A stretch of DNA of 64,000 bases from contig NZ_FNLM01000034.1 of the NCBI RefSeq assembly GCF_900105725.1, positions 2,418,001-2,482,000 of the forward strand, written 5' to 3'. Shown piece by piece: positions 35,822 through 44,259 of the stretch; position 1 is the stretch's first letter, and each line of letters starts with the position of its first letter. This stretch comes from Gordonia westfalica. GTDB lineage: Bacteria > Actinomycetota > Actinomycetes > Mycobacteriales > Mycobacteriaceae. A model generated the notes under the pieces. The model was not told the DNA's origin. It saw only the letters and a list, made by a program, of their open reading frames with translations, and ran no database searches. The position numbers and the translations under genes were made by a program.

Positions 35822-36712
35822 TCATTTCAGCAGTCGTGACATCCGGCGGTCGGCGAGTACTCTGCCGCCGGTCTGGCAGGTCGGGCAGTACTGGAAGGAG
35901 CGGTCGGCGAAGGACACCTCACGGACGGTGTCGCCGCAGACCGGGCAGGGTAGCCCGGTGCGCGCGTGGACCCGGAGGCCGGTGCGCTTCTCCGACTTCA
36001 ACCGGGCGACGGCCTGCCCCTCGAGGCGGCTCGTCGCGTCGGTCAGCACGGCGCGCATCGCGTCGTAGAGTGCGCTCACCTGGTCGGGTTTGAGGGTCTT
36101 CGACGACGCGAACGGCGAGAGTCGCGCGGTGTGCAGGATCTCGTCGGAGTAGGCGTTCCCGATCCCGGCGATGGTGTGCTGGTCGGTGAGCACGTTCTTG
36201 ACGCGGCCGGTGGTCCCGGCGAGGATCTCGGCGAACTGCTCCTCGCTCAGTTCGAGGGCGTCGGGACCGAGTCCGGCGACGCGGTCGATCTCGGCGAGGT
36301 CGCGGACGAGCCACACGGCCAGCCGCTTCTGCGTACCGGCCTCGGTGACGTCGAATCCCTCCCCGGGGAGCCCGCAGTGCACCCGTAGCGCGATCGGCGA
36401 CTTCCCGCCCGGACGCAGCGGCTTGGGTGAGAGGTCCTCACTCCACCGCACCCAGCCGGCGCGGGACAGGTGGATGACCAGCGCCAGCATCGGCTCGGAT
36501 GCGGTCGCCTCCGATCCCGGGATGGTCCGGATGACCAGGTACTTGCCCACACGACCGACCGATTCGACGATCCGGTCGGTGAGCGCGGTATACGGCGGAT
36601 CGGCCGTCTTGAGCACGGACAGGGACGCGACGTCGACTCGCCGGATCGGGAGTCCGGCCGCACGTCCGTCGACATAGTCGGCGATGGCGGCCACCTCAGG
36701 GAGCTCGGGCAT
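35822..36712 (-). CDS. formamidopyrimidine-DNA glycosylase family protein (Fpg/Nei)
   Basis: A 296-aa base-excision repair glycosylase/AP lyase. It has the N-terminal PELPEV with the catalytic Pro and Glu, the H2TH region (LAGTTGRVKNVLTDQHTIAG, then IGNAYSDEIL), and a C-terminal zinc finger CPVC...CPTC. The set of residues is complete, so it should be active on oxidised bases. It sits where M. tuberculosis has Rv0944 in the pgi neighbourhood, as I recall, but there the SDR gene is adjacent. Only 25 bp separates its start from the divergent phosphatase gene. Confidence 0.9.
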   Translation of the reverse strand: MPELPEVAAIADYVDGRAAGLPIRRVDVASLSVLKTADPPYTALTDRIVESVGRVGKYLVIRTIPGSEATASEPMLALVIHLSRAGWVRWSEDLSPKPLRPGGKSPIALRVHCGLPGEGFDVTEAGTQKRLAVWLVRDLAEIDRVAGLGPDALELSEEQFAEILAGTTGRVKNVLTDQHTIAGIGNAYSDEILHTARLSPFASSKTLKPDQVSALYDAMRAVLTDATSRLEGQAVARLKSEKRTGLRVHARTGLPCPVCGDTVREVSFADRSFQYCPTCQTGGRVLADRRMSRLLK

Positions 36713-36737
36713 GCCACCAGTGTGCTCTAGTAAAGGG

Positions 36738-37478
36738 ATGACTTCCCGACTTTCCGACGCCGAGCTGGCCGCCCGGATCGCCCAGGGAGCCGGGGAGATC
36801 CTCCTCGGGGTTCGTCATGGCGACCTGTTGACCGGCAGCATGCTCGGCGATGCCGGCGACGCTCTCGCCCAGGCCTGGATCTCCACCGTGCTGCGCAAAC
36901 ACCGTCCACGCGACGCCGTTCTGTCCGAGGAGGCCGCCGACGTCGGCGACCGCGCGACGGCCCAGCGCGTGTGGATCATCGACCCGCTCGACGGCACAAG
37001 GGAATTCGCCGCGGGCAGTGCGGACTGGGCTGTGCACGTGGCGTTGACGGAGAACGGGACGGTCACCGAGGCCGCGGTGTCGCTGCCCGCGACCGGCGAG
37101 GTGTTCCGCGCCGACACCGTCGAGAAGCCCGGTGGTGCACTGACGCGACGCATGGTCACCTCGCGGTGGGGCGGCTCGTACGAGACGAGTTACGTGTCCA
37201 ACCGGCTCGGTCTGCAGATGGTGCCGGTCGGGTCGGCCGGCGCCAAGGCGATGGCCGTCGTCCGCGGCGATGCCGACGCCTACGTCCACGCCGGTGGCCA
37301 GTACGAGTGGGACAACGCGGCACCGGTCGGGGTCGCGCTGGCTGCCGGTCTGCACTGCAGTCGTCTGGACGGCTCCGAGATCGTCTACAACAATCGCCAT
37401 CCCTACATGCCGGATTTCGTGATCTGTCGCAGCGAGATCCGCGACGACATGCTCGCGGCCCTACAGCAGATCTGGTGA
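36738..37478 (+). CDS. cysQ: inositol monophosphatase family protein, CysQ-like
   Basis: A 246-aa Mg-dependent, lithium-sensitive-type phosphatase. Metal site motifs: SEEAADVGD, WIIDPLDGTREFAAGSADWA and the C-terminal GGQYEWDNAAPVGVALAAG. The sequence LDGTREF and the length favour 3'-phosphoadenosine 5'-phosphate/bisphosphate nucleotidase (CysQ) of sulfur assimilation over inositol-1-phosphatase, but both reactions occur in this family. The ATG at 36738 has AAAGG close by; the frame is open to 36684 inside the fpg start region. Upstream of the fetB-like gene by 10 bp. Confidence 0.85.
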   Translation: MTSRLSDAELAARIAQGAGEILLGVRHGDLLTGSMLGDAGDALAQAWISTVLRKHRPRDAVLSEEAADVGDRATAQRVWIIDPLDGTREFAAGSADWAVHVALTENGTVTEAAVSLPATGEVFRADTVEKPGGALTRRMVTSRWGGSYETSYVSNRLGLQMVPVGSAGAKAMAVVRGDADAYVHAGGQYEWDNAAPVGVALAAGLHCSRLDGSEIVYNNRHPYMPDFVICRSEIRDDMLAALQQIW

Positions 37479-37488
37479 ACTTGCCGGT

Positions 37489-38238
37489 GTGAACGGAATC
37501 GGCGACGCCGTCGTCCGGATCGGCCCGGTCCTGGGGGTCGCCATCGTCGTGCTCGCCGTCGTCGCGGTGCTGGTGAACCGTCGAAGCGGTTTGGCCACCG
37601 ACACTTTGGTGGCGACTCTCCGCGCCGTCGTACAACTGGCGGCCCTCGCCGGCGTGCTGGCGGTGGTGGTACCGCACCTGTGGGCGTCGGCGCTGTTCGT
37701 CGTGGTCATGGCGGTGGCGGCGGCGTGGACGTCGGCGCGGCGGATTCGGCCTCGGCATGCCGGATTCGTCCCCATCATGCGATGTCTCGGGCCGGTCGCC
37801 GCGCCGACGATCGTCGTCGTGGTCGTCCTCGCCCTCGTGGGTGTCCTACCGGCGAAGGGGATCGCCATCATCCCCACCGCGGGAATCCTGCTCGGCGGGG
37901 CGATGGTCACCACCTCACTCGCGGGGCGCCGGGCGCACGACGAGCTGACCACCCGTCACGGTGAAGTGGAAGCAGCACTGTCGCTGGGCCTACTCCCCCG
38001 CGACGCCCGATTCGAGATCTGCGCCCCGGCGTCGGCGACCGCTCTCATCCCCGGCCTCGATCAGACGCGGGCCGTCGGACTCGTGACGATTCCGGGTGCC
38101 TTCGTCGGCATGGTCCTCGGCGGCGCCTCGGTGTGGGCGGCCGCGGCGATGCAGCTGTTCGTGCTCATCGCGCTACTCGCCGTCAGCTCGATCGCCATGC
38201 TCGTCACCGTGGAGCTGGTGGCGCGGGAGGATCTGTGA
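37489..38238 (+). CDS. fetB: ABC transporter permease, FetB/YbbM family
   Basis: A 249-aa membrane protein with about seven segments of the UPF0014 type. It has the conserved RAVVQLAALAGVLAVV and EVEAALSLGLLPRDARFEI blocks and the C-terminal PGLDQTRAVGLVTIPGAFVGMVLGG. E. coli FetB is a permease linked to iron export and resistance to oxidative stress. The ATP-binding partner FetA is not next to it; it follows the CysQ-like gene by 10 bp. GTG start. Substrate uncertain. Confidence 0.85.
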   Translation: MNGIGDAVVRIGPVLGVAIVVLAVVAVLVNRRSGLATDTLVATLRAVVQLAALAGVLAVVVPHLWASALFVVVMAVAAAWTSARRIRPRHAGFVPIMRCLGPVAAPTIVVVVVLALVGVLPAKGIAIIPTAGILLGGAMVTTSLAGRRAHDELTTRHGEVEAALSLGLLPRDARFEICAPASATALIPGLDQTRAVGLVTIPGAFVGMVLGGASVWAAAAMQLFVLIALLAVSSIAMLVTVELVAREDL

Positions 38239-38300
38239 CGACGATCAGAACGGTGGCGGGCGTGTCCGGGCGTTCCTTCACTCCCAGAACTCATTTCGAC

Positions 38301-38366
38301 GTTGCGACCTCGATCGAAGTCGCAACTCCGGAATGAAGTCTGGAAGTGGAGGGTTTCTCAGACTTC
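38301..38366. terminator. two hairpins between convergent fetB and cobF
   Basis: First hairpin: GTTGCGAC (38301-38308) pairs with GTCGCAAC (38319-38326). Second: GAAGTCTG (38335-38342) pairs with CAGACTTC (38359-38366). Both have perfect 8-bp arms and lie in the 138-bp gap between the stops of the two convergent genes. No T-tract; likely a bidirectional terminator region. Confidence 0.6.
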
Positions 38367-38376
38367 AGTTCTGCGA

Positions 38377-39144
38377 CTATGCGGGGCGGGAAGCCTTGCG
38401 CAACAGATAGATGTCCATGATCCAGCCGATGCGTTCACGGGCTTCGGCGCGCGCTTCGACGATCTGATCGGTCACGTCGCCCACGCGTCCGCTGATGAGG
38501 ATCTCGTCATCGGTGCCGACGTAGGCGCCCCACCAGATGTGGTCGTCGGGGTCGGCGGTGTGGCGGAAGGCGAGATCGCCGTCGAGCATGACGATCTGGT
38601 TGGCGTCGGCGCCGGCGGGTGTCTCGGCGAGCCGACGGCCGGTGGTGATGTGGATGGGTTCGCCGACGCGGTTGGCGACGATGCCGTGCGCCGCGGTGAG
38701 CGCGCTGGCGCTGGTCACGCCCGCGATCACCTCGACCGCGAGTTCGAGGTCGTCGCGCCCGGCCAGGTCGTCGACGATGCGCAGCGTGCTGTCGTAGAGC
38801 GCGGGATCGCCCCACACGAGGAAGGCCGCGACCCCGCCGTCGCCGACCTCGTCGCGCAAGGCGGCCGCGATGAGGTCCGCGCGGGCGGCATGCCAGCGTC
38901 GAACCTCGGCGTCGTAGTCGGCGGGCGCGCGATCACGCGGCGGATCGGAGATCTCGACGAGTGAATACCCCTCGCGCGCATGAGCGTCGAGGATCACCCG
39001 ACGCGCGTCGAGCAGTCCACTCTTCGCCGTTCCCTTTTCGAGGGCGAGGAACACATCGACATCGGACATCGCGTCGATGGCCTGCAAGGTGATCTGGCGT
39101 GGACCGCCGGGACCGATTCCGATGACCCGCAGCGTGATTCGCAC
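38377..39144 (-). CDS. cobF: precorrin-6A synthase (deacetylating)
   Basis: A 255-aa SAM-dependent methyltransferase of the aerobic cobalamin pathway, methylating precorrin-5 at C1 with loss of acetate. It has the tetrapyrrole methylase start MRITLRVIGIGPGGPRQIT, VFLALEKGTAKSGLLDARRV, AAFLVWGDPALYDSTLRIVD (the second SAM motif) and VIAGVTSASALTAAHG. The motif set is diagnostic for CobF. No other cob gene is in the window. It is 2 bp downstream of an SDR gene. Confidence 0.93.
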   Translation of the reverse strand: MRITLRVIGIGPGGPRQITLQAIDAMSDVDVFLALEKGTAKSGLLDARRVILDAHAREGYSLVEISDPPRDRAPADYDAEVRRWHAARADLIAAALRDEVGDGGVAAFLVWGDPALYDSTLRIVDDLAGRDDLELAVEVIAGVTSASALTAAHGIVANRVGEPIHITTGRRLAETPAGADANQIVMLDGDLAFRHTADPDDHIWWGAYVGTDDEILISGRVGDVTDQIVEARAEARERIGWIMDIYLLRKASRPA

Positions 39145-39146
39145 GG

Positions 39147-39956
39147 TCAGATCTTCACCTTCGGCAGACCGTGCTTACGAGCGGTCATGTCCAGGATCAA
39201 CTGACGGGGCGCGAGCCGACGCAGGAAGAACACGACACCCGCCTGATTTCCCCTGGCGTAGAACGGTTTCGGATGCTCGGCGAGTGCGGCGTCGACGATC
39301 TGGGTGGCCATGTCCTCCGCGCTGATACCGGCATCCTCGTTGCGCCGGGTGGCCGCGGCGAGGGTCTCGTATTCGGCGCGATACGGCGACTTCTCGCCGA
39401 CGTGGATGGACCGCCGGTCGCCGATCCCGGTCGCGATGGTGCCGGGTTCGACCGAGATCATGCGAATCCCGTACGGCGCCACCTCACGACGAGTGGCCAG
39501 CGCGAACGCCTTCAGCGCCGACTTGGTCGCCGCGTAGTTGGACCGGAACGCGACCGGGAAGCTCGACAGCATCGACCCGACCATCACGACCGTGCCTCGA
39601 CGCCGCTCGCGCATCCCGGGAAGGACCGCCTTCGTGAGAGCGATCGGCCCGAACACGTTGACGCGGAACAGATCCTCGATCGCCTGCATCGACGTGTCCT
39701 CGAGTGCGCCCGCCTGCGATTCGCCGGCGTTGTTGACGAGGATGTCGACCGGACCGGCGAGGTCGGCGCATGCGGTGGCGGAATCGTAGTCGGCGTTGTC
39801 CAGGCGGACGTACGTCACACCGGGGATCGGCCTCTGCACGGTGTCGGGATTGCGGGTCGTTCCATAGACCCGGTGACCACGGGCAACGAACTGTCGGGCG
39901 ACCTCGGCGCCGATGCCGCTGGTCGCGCCGGTGACGAGAACGGTCTGAGAGCTCAC
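39147..39956 (-). CDS. short-chain dehydrogenase/reductase
   Basis: A 269-aa classical SDR with VLVTGATSGIGAEVARQFVA, NNAGESQAGALED, the catalytic Ser in VMVGSMLSSFPV and YAATKSALKAFALA. The arginine in TTRNPDT suggests NADPH. The C-terminal tail is basic (LILDMTARKHGLPKVKI) and may contact membranes. Its stop is 2 bp before the cobF start, so the two are cotranscribed, with no evident link to cobalamin. The substrate is unknown. Confidence 0.9.
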   Translation of the reverse strand: MSSQTVLVTGATSGIGAEVARQFVARGHRVYGTTRNPDTVQRPIPGVTYVRLDNADYDSATACADLAGPVDILVNNAGESQAGALEDTSMQAIEDLFRVNVFGPIALTKAVLPGMRERRRGTVVMVGSMLSSFPVAFRSNYAATKSALKAFALATRREVAPYGIRMISVEPGTIATGIGDRRSIHVGEKSPYRAEYETLAAATRRNEDAGISAEDMATQIVDAALAEHPKPFYARGNQAGVVFFLRRLAPRQLILDMTARKHGLPKVKI

Positions 39957-39981
39957 GCCCGCTACGGTATCGCAGCCCCTT

Positions 39982-40197
39982 TCACACGAGGCGGTCGTAG
40001 CGGCGCGTGAGGATGCTCAGCTCGGCCGCGACCCGATCGGTGTCGGGGCCGTACGGACGCTGCGGATCGCGAGTCCACCAGTCGACGAATCGTTGGAGCG
40101 GGGTTCGGCGGCCGACCGGCGTGCGGTGGGTGAAGTACCCGAGCGCGGCGATGGCGAGGACGGTCACGGCGGCGAGAGCGATGAGTGCGATGGTCAT
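39982..40197 (-). CDS. small single-pass membrane protein
   Basis: A 71-aa protein: one hydrophobic N-terminal segment (IALIALAAVTVLAIAALGYF), then a basic cytoplasmic tail with LQRFVDWWTRDPQRPYGPDT and LSILTRRYDRL. The frame is open far upstream, but that part is antisense to the GlxA-type regulator; the ATG at 40197 fits the membrane segment. No family is recognised. It lies 25 bp before the SDR gene on the same strand. Confidence 0.6.
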   Translation of the reverse strand: MTIALIALAAVTVLAIAALGYFTHRTPVGRRTPLQRFVDWWTRDPQRPYGPDTDRVAAELSILTRRYDRLV

Positions 40198-40279
40198 GGC
40201 AGCAATTCTCTGTCCGACGAATTTCAGCCAACAGTGGCGCAAACGACAACCTCCACAAATCTTCTGCCATACTGGCTTC

Positions 40280-41242
40280 ATGCTGAAATCCGTCGGGGTC
40301 CTTCTCCACGGCAACGTCGCACTCTTCGAGTTCGGCGTCGTACACGAGGTCTTCGGCCTCGACCGCACCGACGACGGCGTCCCCGGCTTCGACTTCCGCG
40401 TCGCCGCCCCCGATCCGTCGGCGCCGTTGCGTGTCGGCAACGGCGTCTCGATCCAGGTCTCGCACAGCCTCGACGAATGCCGCGACGTCGATCTCGTGGC
40501 CATTCCGGGCGGCAAGGTCGACGGCGAGTACCCGGTGGAGATCTTGGACACCGTGCGCGCGGTCGTCGACAACGGCGGACGCGTCCTCACGGTGTGCTCG
40601 GGCGCCTTCGTGGCGGGCGCCGCAGGCCTGCTCGACGGCCGCCGCTGCACGACGCACTGGCGCTACGGCGAAGAACTCGCACGGATGTACCCGAAGGCGC
40701 AGGTCGACACCGACGTCCTCTTCGTCGACGACGGCCCAGTCACCACCAGTGCCGGCACCGCGTCCGGGATCGACGCGTCGTTGCATCTGGTCCGCGAGGC
40801 GTGGGGCCCGAGCGTCGCGAACCGGATCGCCCGCCGCATGGTCGTCTCGCCCCACCGCGACGGCGGGCAACGGCAGTTCGTCGACGCCCCGATGCCGTCA
40901 TGCTCCGACGAGGGTTTCGGTGCGCTGCTCGCGTGGCTGATGGAGCATCTCGACCGCGACATCAGCGTCGACGACATGGCCGACCGGATGCACATGTCGG
41001 GCCGGACGTTCGCACGACGATTCGTCGACGAGGTCGGGGTGTCACCGCGACGCTGGCTCACCGAGCAGCGCGTCCTGGCGGCGAAGAACCTGCTGGAGTC
41101 GAGCGATGCGCCGGTCGAGGAGGTGGCCCGACTGGTCGGATTCACCTCGGCGACGCTGCTCCGTCACCACTTCGCGGCGTCCGTCGGGGTCTCACCCCTC
41201 GTCTACCGCCGCCGATTCGCGAAGTCCGCTGCGGTTTCATAG
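40280..41242 (+). CDS. GlxA-type AraC family regulator (DJ-1/PfpI domain)
   Basis: A 320-aa regulator. The N-terminal DJ-1/PfpI-like domain (about residues 1-170) has LLHGNVALFEFGVVHEVFG and VLTVCSGAFVAGAAGLLDG with the nucleophile-elbow cysteine, followed by TTHWRYGEELARMYP. The C-terminal AraC domain (about 215-315) has two helix-turn-helix motifs with DMADRMHMSGRTFARRF and EVARLVGFTSATLLRHHF. It is a class that senses small amino or quaternary-ammonium compounds; the ligand here is unknown. Divergent from the small membrane protein gene (82 bp). Confidence 0.92.
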   Translation: MLKSVGVLLHGNVALFEFGVVHEVFGLDRTDDGVPGFDFRVAAPDPSAPLRVGNGVSIQVSHSLDECRDVDLVAIPGGKVDGEYPVEILDTVRAVVDNGGRVLTVCSGAFVAGAAGLLDGRRCTTHWRYGEELARMYPKAQVDTDVLFVDDGPVTTSAGTASGIDASLHLVREAWGPSVANRIARRMVVSPHRDGGQRQFVDAPMPSCSDEGFGALLAWLMEHLDRDISVDDMADRMHMSGRTFARRFVDEVGVSPRRWLTEQRVLAAKNLLESSDAPVEEVARLVGFTSATLLRHHFAASVGVSPLVYRRRFAKSAAVS

Positions 41243-41273
41243 CCCGAACCCGCGGTCAGCGCGGTTTCGGGCT
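41241..41273 (+). terminator. hairpin terminator after the GlxA-type regulator
   Basis: Arms of 14 nt (41241-41254 and 41260-41273) with one mismatch, loop GTCAG, beginning inside the stop codon. It stops the regulator transcript just before the oppositely oriented tRNA gene. Confidence 0.75.
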
Positions 41274-41287
41274 GTAGGACGACGATC

Positions 41288-41363
41288 TGGTGCCCTCGGT
41301 AGGATTCGAACCTACGACCTACCCTTTAGGAGAGGGTTGCTCTATCCCCTGAGCTACGAAGGC
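41288..41363 (-). tRNA. tRNA-Arg (CCT anticodon)
   Basis: The minus strand folds as a complete cloverleaf. The acceptor GCCTTCG pairs with CGAGGGC (one T.G pair), the D stem is GCTC/GAGC, the anticodon stem is ACCCT/AGGGT with loop CTCCTAA (anticodon CCT), and the T arm is GTAGG/CCTAC with loop TTCGAAT. Discriminator A is followed by an encoded CCA. It reads the rare AGG codon. Confidence 0.96.
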
Positions 41364-41611
41364 GTTGCACGGCCGATCGGGCAGCACCCGCGCATCAGCC
41401 ACACGGCAGTGTACGTCAGCCCGCGACACCGACCACATTTCCTTCGGTCGACGCTCCTCGCCGGCGCGGCTATAGTCGACGCAAGGCGCGAACCGGGCAA
41501 TTCCGGCTGTGATTGTCGCCACTGATCACACCCCGGCGTTGAGGTTCCTGCCAGATTCGGCCCGTACACTTCGTTCGGGTAACAGTTCGGTCAACCGGGG
41601 AGGTCTTTTCG

Positions 41612-42913
41612 TTGGTGCACGCAGCGGGCTCGGCGCGCACCGCCGACGGTGAGACCAGCACGTCCGAGGACACGACCACGGCCGACGCCGCCCCGGCCAA
41701 GAAACCGGGCTCCCGCGCCCACACCGCCGACTTCGTCCGCGTGTTCCTGTTCACCTTCGTGGTGGTCGCGCACAGTGTGAACGCCATCAACGGCGGCCCC
41801 GACGAGATCCGCGGCGCCAACCTGGTCGGCACCCTGTGCCATCTGACCCGCTACGGATTCGTCGCCGTGACGCTGTACGTCCTCGTGCTGAGCATGCAGG
41901 GACGGGAGATGTCGCCCCTGCAGTTCTGGCGCCGGCGATTCGGCCTGGTGATCGGGCCGTATCTCGCCTGGACCGTCATCTACGCGATCACCGACCACAT
42001 CGTCATCCGGGACAACCCGTTCCCACCGGCGGGTGAATGGTTCTCGGGACTCGCGCACGACCTGCTCGTCGGCGAGGGAAAGTACCAACTGTACTTCCTG
42101 CTGATCTCGATGCAGATCTATCTGTTCTTCCCGCTCATCTCCTGGATCTCCGAACGGGGTCGCAGCCGCCCGTGGCTCCTGCTGTCCGGTGGCGCACTCA
42201 TCCAGATCGCGATGTTCGTCATCTACCAGTACCTTCCGCGTCCGTCCGGGGCCGCCTGGGATGTCACCTACCACCACCTGTGGAAGACGCTCCCCATGTA
42301 CGCGCTGTTCATCGCCATGGGCGTGGTCGCGGCACAGCATCAGCAGGCCGTGGACAAGTGGCTGCGCGAGCACATGGCGACCGTCGTGCTCGTCGCCGCG
42401 GGTTGTGCGGCCTTCACCATCGCCGGCTACCTCCTGGCGACCTCGCCGGGGAACGTGCCGTGGAAGGCCAACACCGCCTGGAACCCGGTGTCGTTGCCGT
42501 GGCTGATCGGGGGCTTCGTCCTGCTGTGGCTGATCGGTCTCGTCTGGGATGACCGACGCGCCGCCGGGCGTCCCGCCGCAGCGAAGTTCGTCTCGCAGGC
42601 GACGCTGCGCGCGTTCGGCGTCTTCGCCGTGCACCCGCTCATCCTCGACATCCTCGGACGCGTCGGCTTCCTCAGCGGGCTGTTCGAATGGTTCCCGCAC
42701 TCCGCGATCCTGCGGTCGCTGATCCTCATCGCCGTCGTGCTGGTGAGTTCCCTGCTGCTCGTCGACATCCTGCTGCGTCTCCCGTTCAGCAAATGGCTGA
42801 CCGCCCGGCCCCGCATCCCCCTGCTGCCGAAGCGGCAGGAGAAGAAGCAGGACCGAGCGGCAGTCACCGAAACCCCGACCGCCGAGACCTCGACGGCGGG
42901 TGAGAGGGGTTGA
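41612..42913 (+). CDS. acyltransferase 3 family membrane protein
   Basis: A 433-aa polytopic protein with about ten membrane segments of the OafA/acyltransferase-3 type. The N-terminal conserved RVFLFTFVVVAHSVNAING carries the catalytic-type His in the first helix. The R-x10-H pattern is loose. Later segments include YFLLISMQIYLFFPLISW. N- and C-termini are hydrophilic and Thr/Glu-rich. Such enzymes O-acylate surface glycans or lipids. The start is TTG 41612 or GTG 41615, both behind GGGGAGG; the TTG has the better spacing. Confidence 0.83.
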   Translation: MVHAAGSARTADGETSTSEDTTTADAAPAKKPGSRAHTADFVRVFLFTFVVVAHSVNAINGGPDEIRGANLVGTLCHLTRYGFVAVTLYVLVLSMQGREMSPLQFWRRRFGLVIGPYLAWTVIYAITDHIVIRDNPFPPAGEWFSGLAHDLLVGEGKYQLYFLLISMQIYLFFPLISWISERGRSRPWLLLSGGALIQIAMFVIYQYLPRPSGAAWDVTYHHLWKTLPMYALFIAMGVVAAQHQQAVDKWLREHMATVVLVAAGCAAFTIAGYLLATSPGNVPWKANTAWNPVSLPWLIGGFVLLWLIGLVWDDRRAAGRPAAAKFVSQATLRAFGVFAVHPLILDILGRVGFLSGLFEWFPHSAILRSLILIAVVLVSSLLLVDILLRLPFSKWLTARPRIPLLPKRQEKKQDRAAVTETPTAETSTAGERG

Positions 42914-42960
42914 CCGCCGCCTGGTCGAGGCCGACCCGTACGGGACGTCGGACCATCGGT

Positions 42961-43020
42961 ACTCGGGCTATCTGTGCTCGGGCTATCTGTGCTCGGGCTA
43001 TCTGTACTCGGGCTATCTGT
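42961..43020. repeat. 4 x 15-bp tandem repeat at the lcp 3' end
   Basis: Four consecutive copies of (A/G)CTCGGGCTATCTGT. On the minus strand each unit carries TAG in the lcp frame, and the lcp stop (43013-43015) is the TAG of the innermost copy. Copy-number change would therefore leave the protein unchanged. A fifth, decayed copy (ACTTGGGG...) lies inside the coding end. Confidence 0.9.
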
Positions 43021-44236
43021 ACTTGGGGTTGTTGAACACCGGGATCTCGATGTTGATCGGCATCCGCAGTTCCGACATGTAGAAGAGTACGAACTGTCGG
43101 AGGAATTCGTCGATCATCCAGTACGCCTCACGCGGCATGCCGACGTTCAACAGTCCTTCGCGAACCAGGACGTACGGCGTCCACGCGGTCTCCAGCAGCG
43201 GCGTCCACACGGGTTCGCGCGGGATGTGCAGGCCGTCGGCGGCCTTGTCGCCGAGCATGAAACGCGTCAACGCCCCCAGTACACCGCGCGAGAGCAGGGT
43301 GAGGTCGAGGTTCATCCCCAGATCGAGGAGCATGTCCGCGAGCTTGCGACCCTCGGGCGTCGGCATCTGGATCGGGTCGAGCACCTGCCTGGCCTGGGAC
43401 TCGGCCGCGTTCCACGACCCGGGGATGTACTCGTCCTTCACGCCCAACATGTGGGCGGTGATCTGCCACGAATGCAGGAAACCTGCCGACTCGTCGGCGG
43501 CGATCGGCACCTGCCACTTGCGGAAGTTGCGCATGACCGTGGTCGGCAGGCTGTGCCAGGTGACCATCACGTCGGCCTGACTGATGGGGATGTTCTCCGA
43601 CGCCGAGTGCACCCAGTGCGGGGACTGCGGCAGCAGATGCCGCACGCCGGCATGCGCCATCCGGGTCTTCAGGCAGGTCACGATCATCTCGCCGCCGGGC
43701 TGGTAGGCGTTCAGCGAGCCGATGTCGTACCCGAGCTTGGCGGTCTTGGTGATGCGGTCCTTGAGGTCCCAACCACCCTTCGAGTAGTAGACCGCCCGCG
43801 CCTCCCGCGGGATGAGAGTGCTCATCATGCCGCTCGCGAAGCCGTAGATGATGCCCAGATAGGTGCCGCGCTTCTGGTTGAACTTCACCGCATCGGCCAG
43901 CTTGGACTGGTCGGTCCACGACGGCAGCTGACGCGCATGCTCCATGAAGTCGCGTAGTTCCGGAGGCAGTCCGGCCGGCAGCGGCTGCGAGTTCTTGTGC
44001 CACGTACGCAGCAACTTGTTGACCTTCGGCGCCTGACCGCTGTCGATGACCTTCGCGATCACCGGGTCGGCCTCGTCGTCCCACAGCGTGCGCGGATCGG
44101 CGCCCGCGCCGCGGCCCGGCAGGGAATTGGCGGGTGACCACGTCCACGGCGTCGCCGGCGCCACCGCGGCCACCGCACCCGCCGCGCCGACGACCCCGCC
44201 AGCCTTGATCAGCGTCCGCCTGTTCAGATCTTCCAT
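43013..44236 (-). CDS. lcp: latex clearing protein-like rubber oxygenase (DUF2236/MpaB family)
   Basis: A 407-aa secreted haem oxygenase candidate. It has a Tat signal (NRRTLIKAGGVVGAAGAVAA) and then the DUF2236 domain. Around residues 190-200 MAHAGVRHLLPQSPHW has two His five residues apart, the position of the haem axial ligand in Lcp of Streptomyces K30 (H198). Other conserved parts: KFNQKRGTYLGIIYGFASGM and GEMIVTCLKTRMAHAG. The length equals known Lcp proteins, which cleave cis-1,4-polyisoprene to oligo-isoprenoid aldehydes/ketones. The divergent TetR gene matches the lcp/lcpR layout described in Gordonia. Start ATG 44236; the last codons meet a 15-bp repeat. Confidence 0.87.
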   Translation of the reverse strand: MEDLNRRTLIKAGGVVGAAGAVAAVAPATPWTWSPANSLPGRGAGADPRTLWDDEADPVIAKVIDSGQAPKVNKLLRTWHKNSQPLPAGLPPELRDFMEHARQLPSWTDQSKLADAVKFNQKRGTYLGIIYGFASGMMSTLIPREARAVYYSKGGWDLKDRITKTAKLGYDIGSLNAYQPGGEMIVTCLKTRMAHAGVRHLLPQSPHWVHSASENIPISQADVMVTWHSLPTTVMRNFRKWQVPIAADESAGFLHSWQITAHMLGVKDEYIPGSWNAAESQARQVLDPIQMPTPEGRKLADMLLDLGMNLDLTLLSRGVLGALTRFMLGDKAADGLHIPREPVWTPLLETAWTPYVLVREGLLNVGMPREAYWMIDEFLRQFVLFYMSELRMPINIEIPVFNNPKYR

Positions 44237-44259
44237 GACCCCGTCCCATCTCTTTCGAT

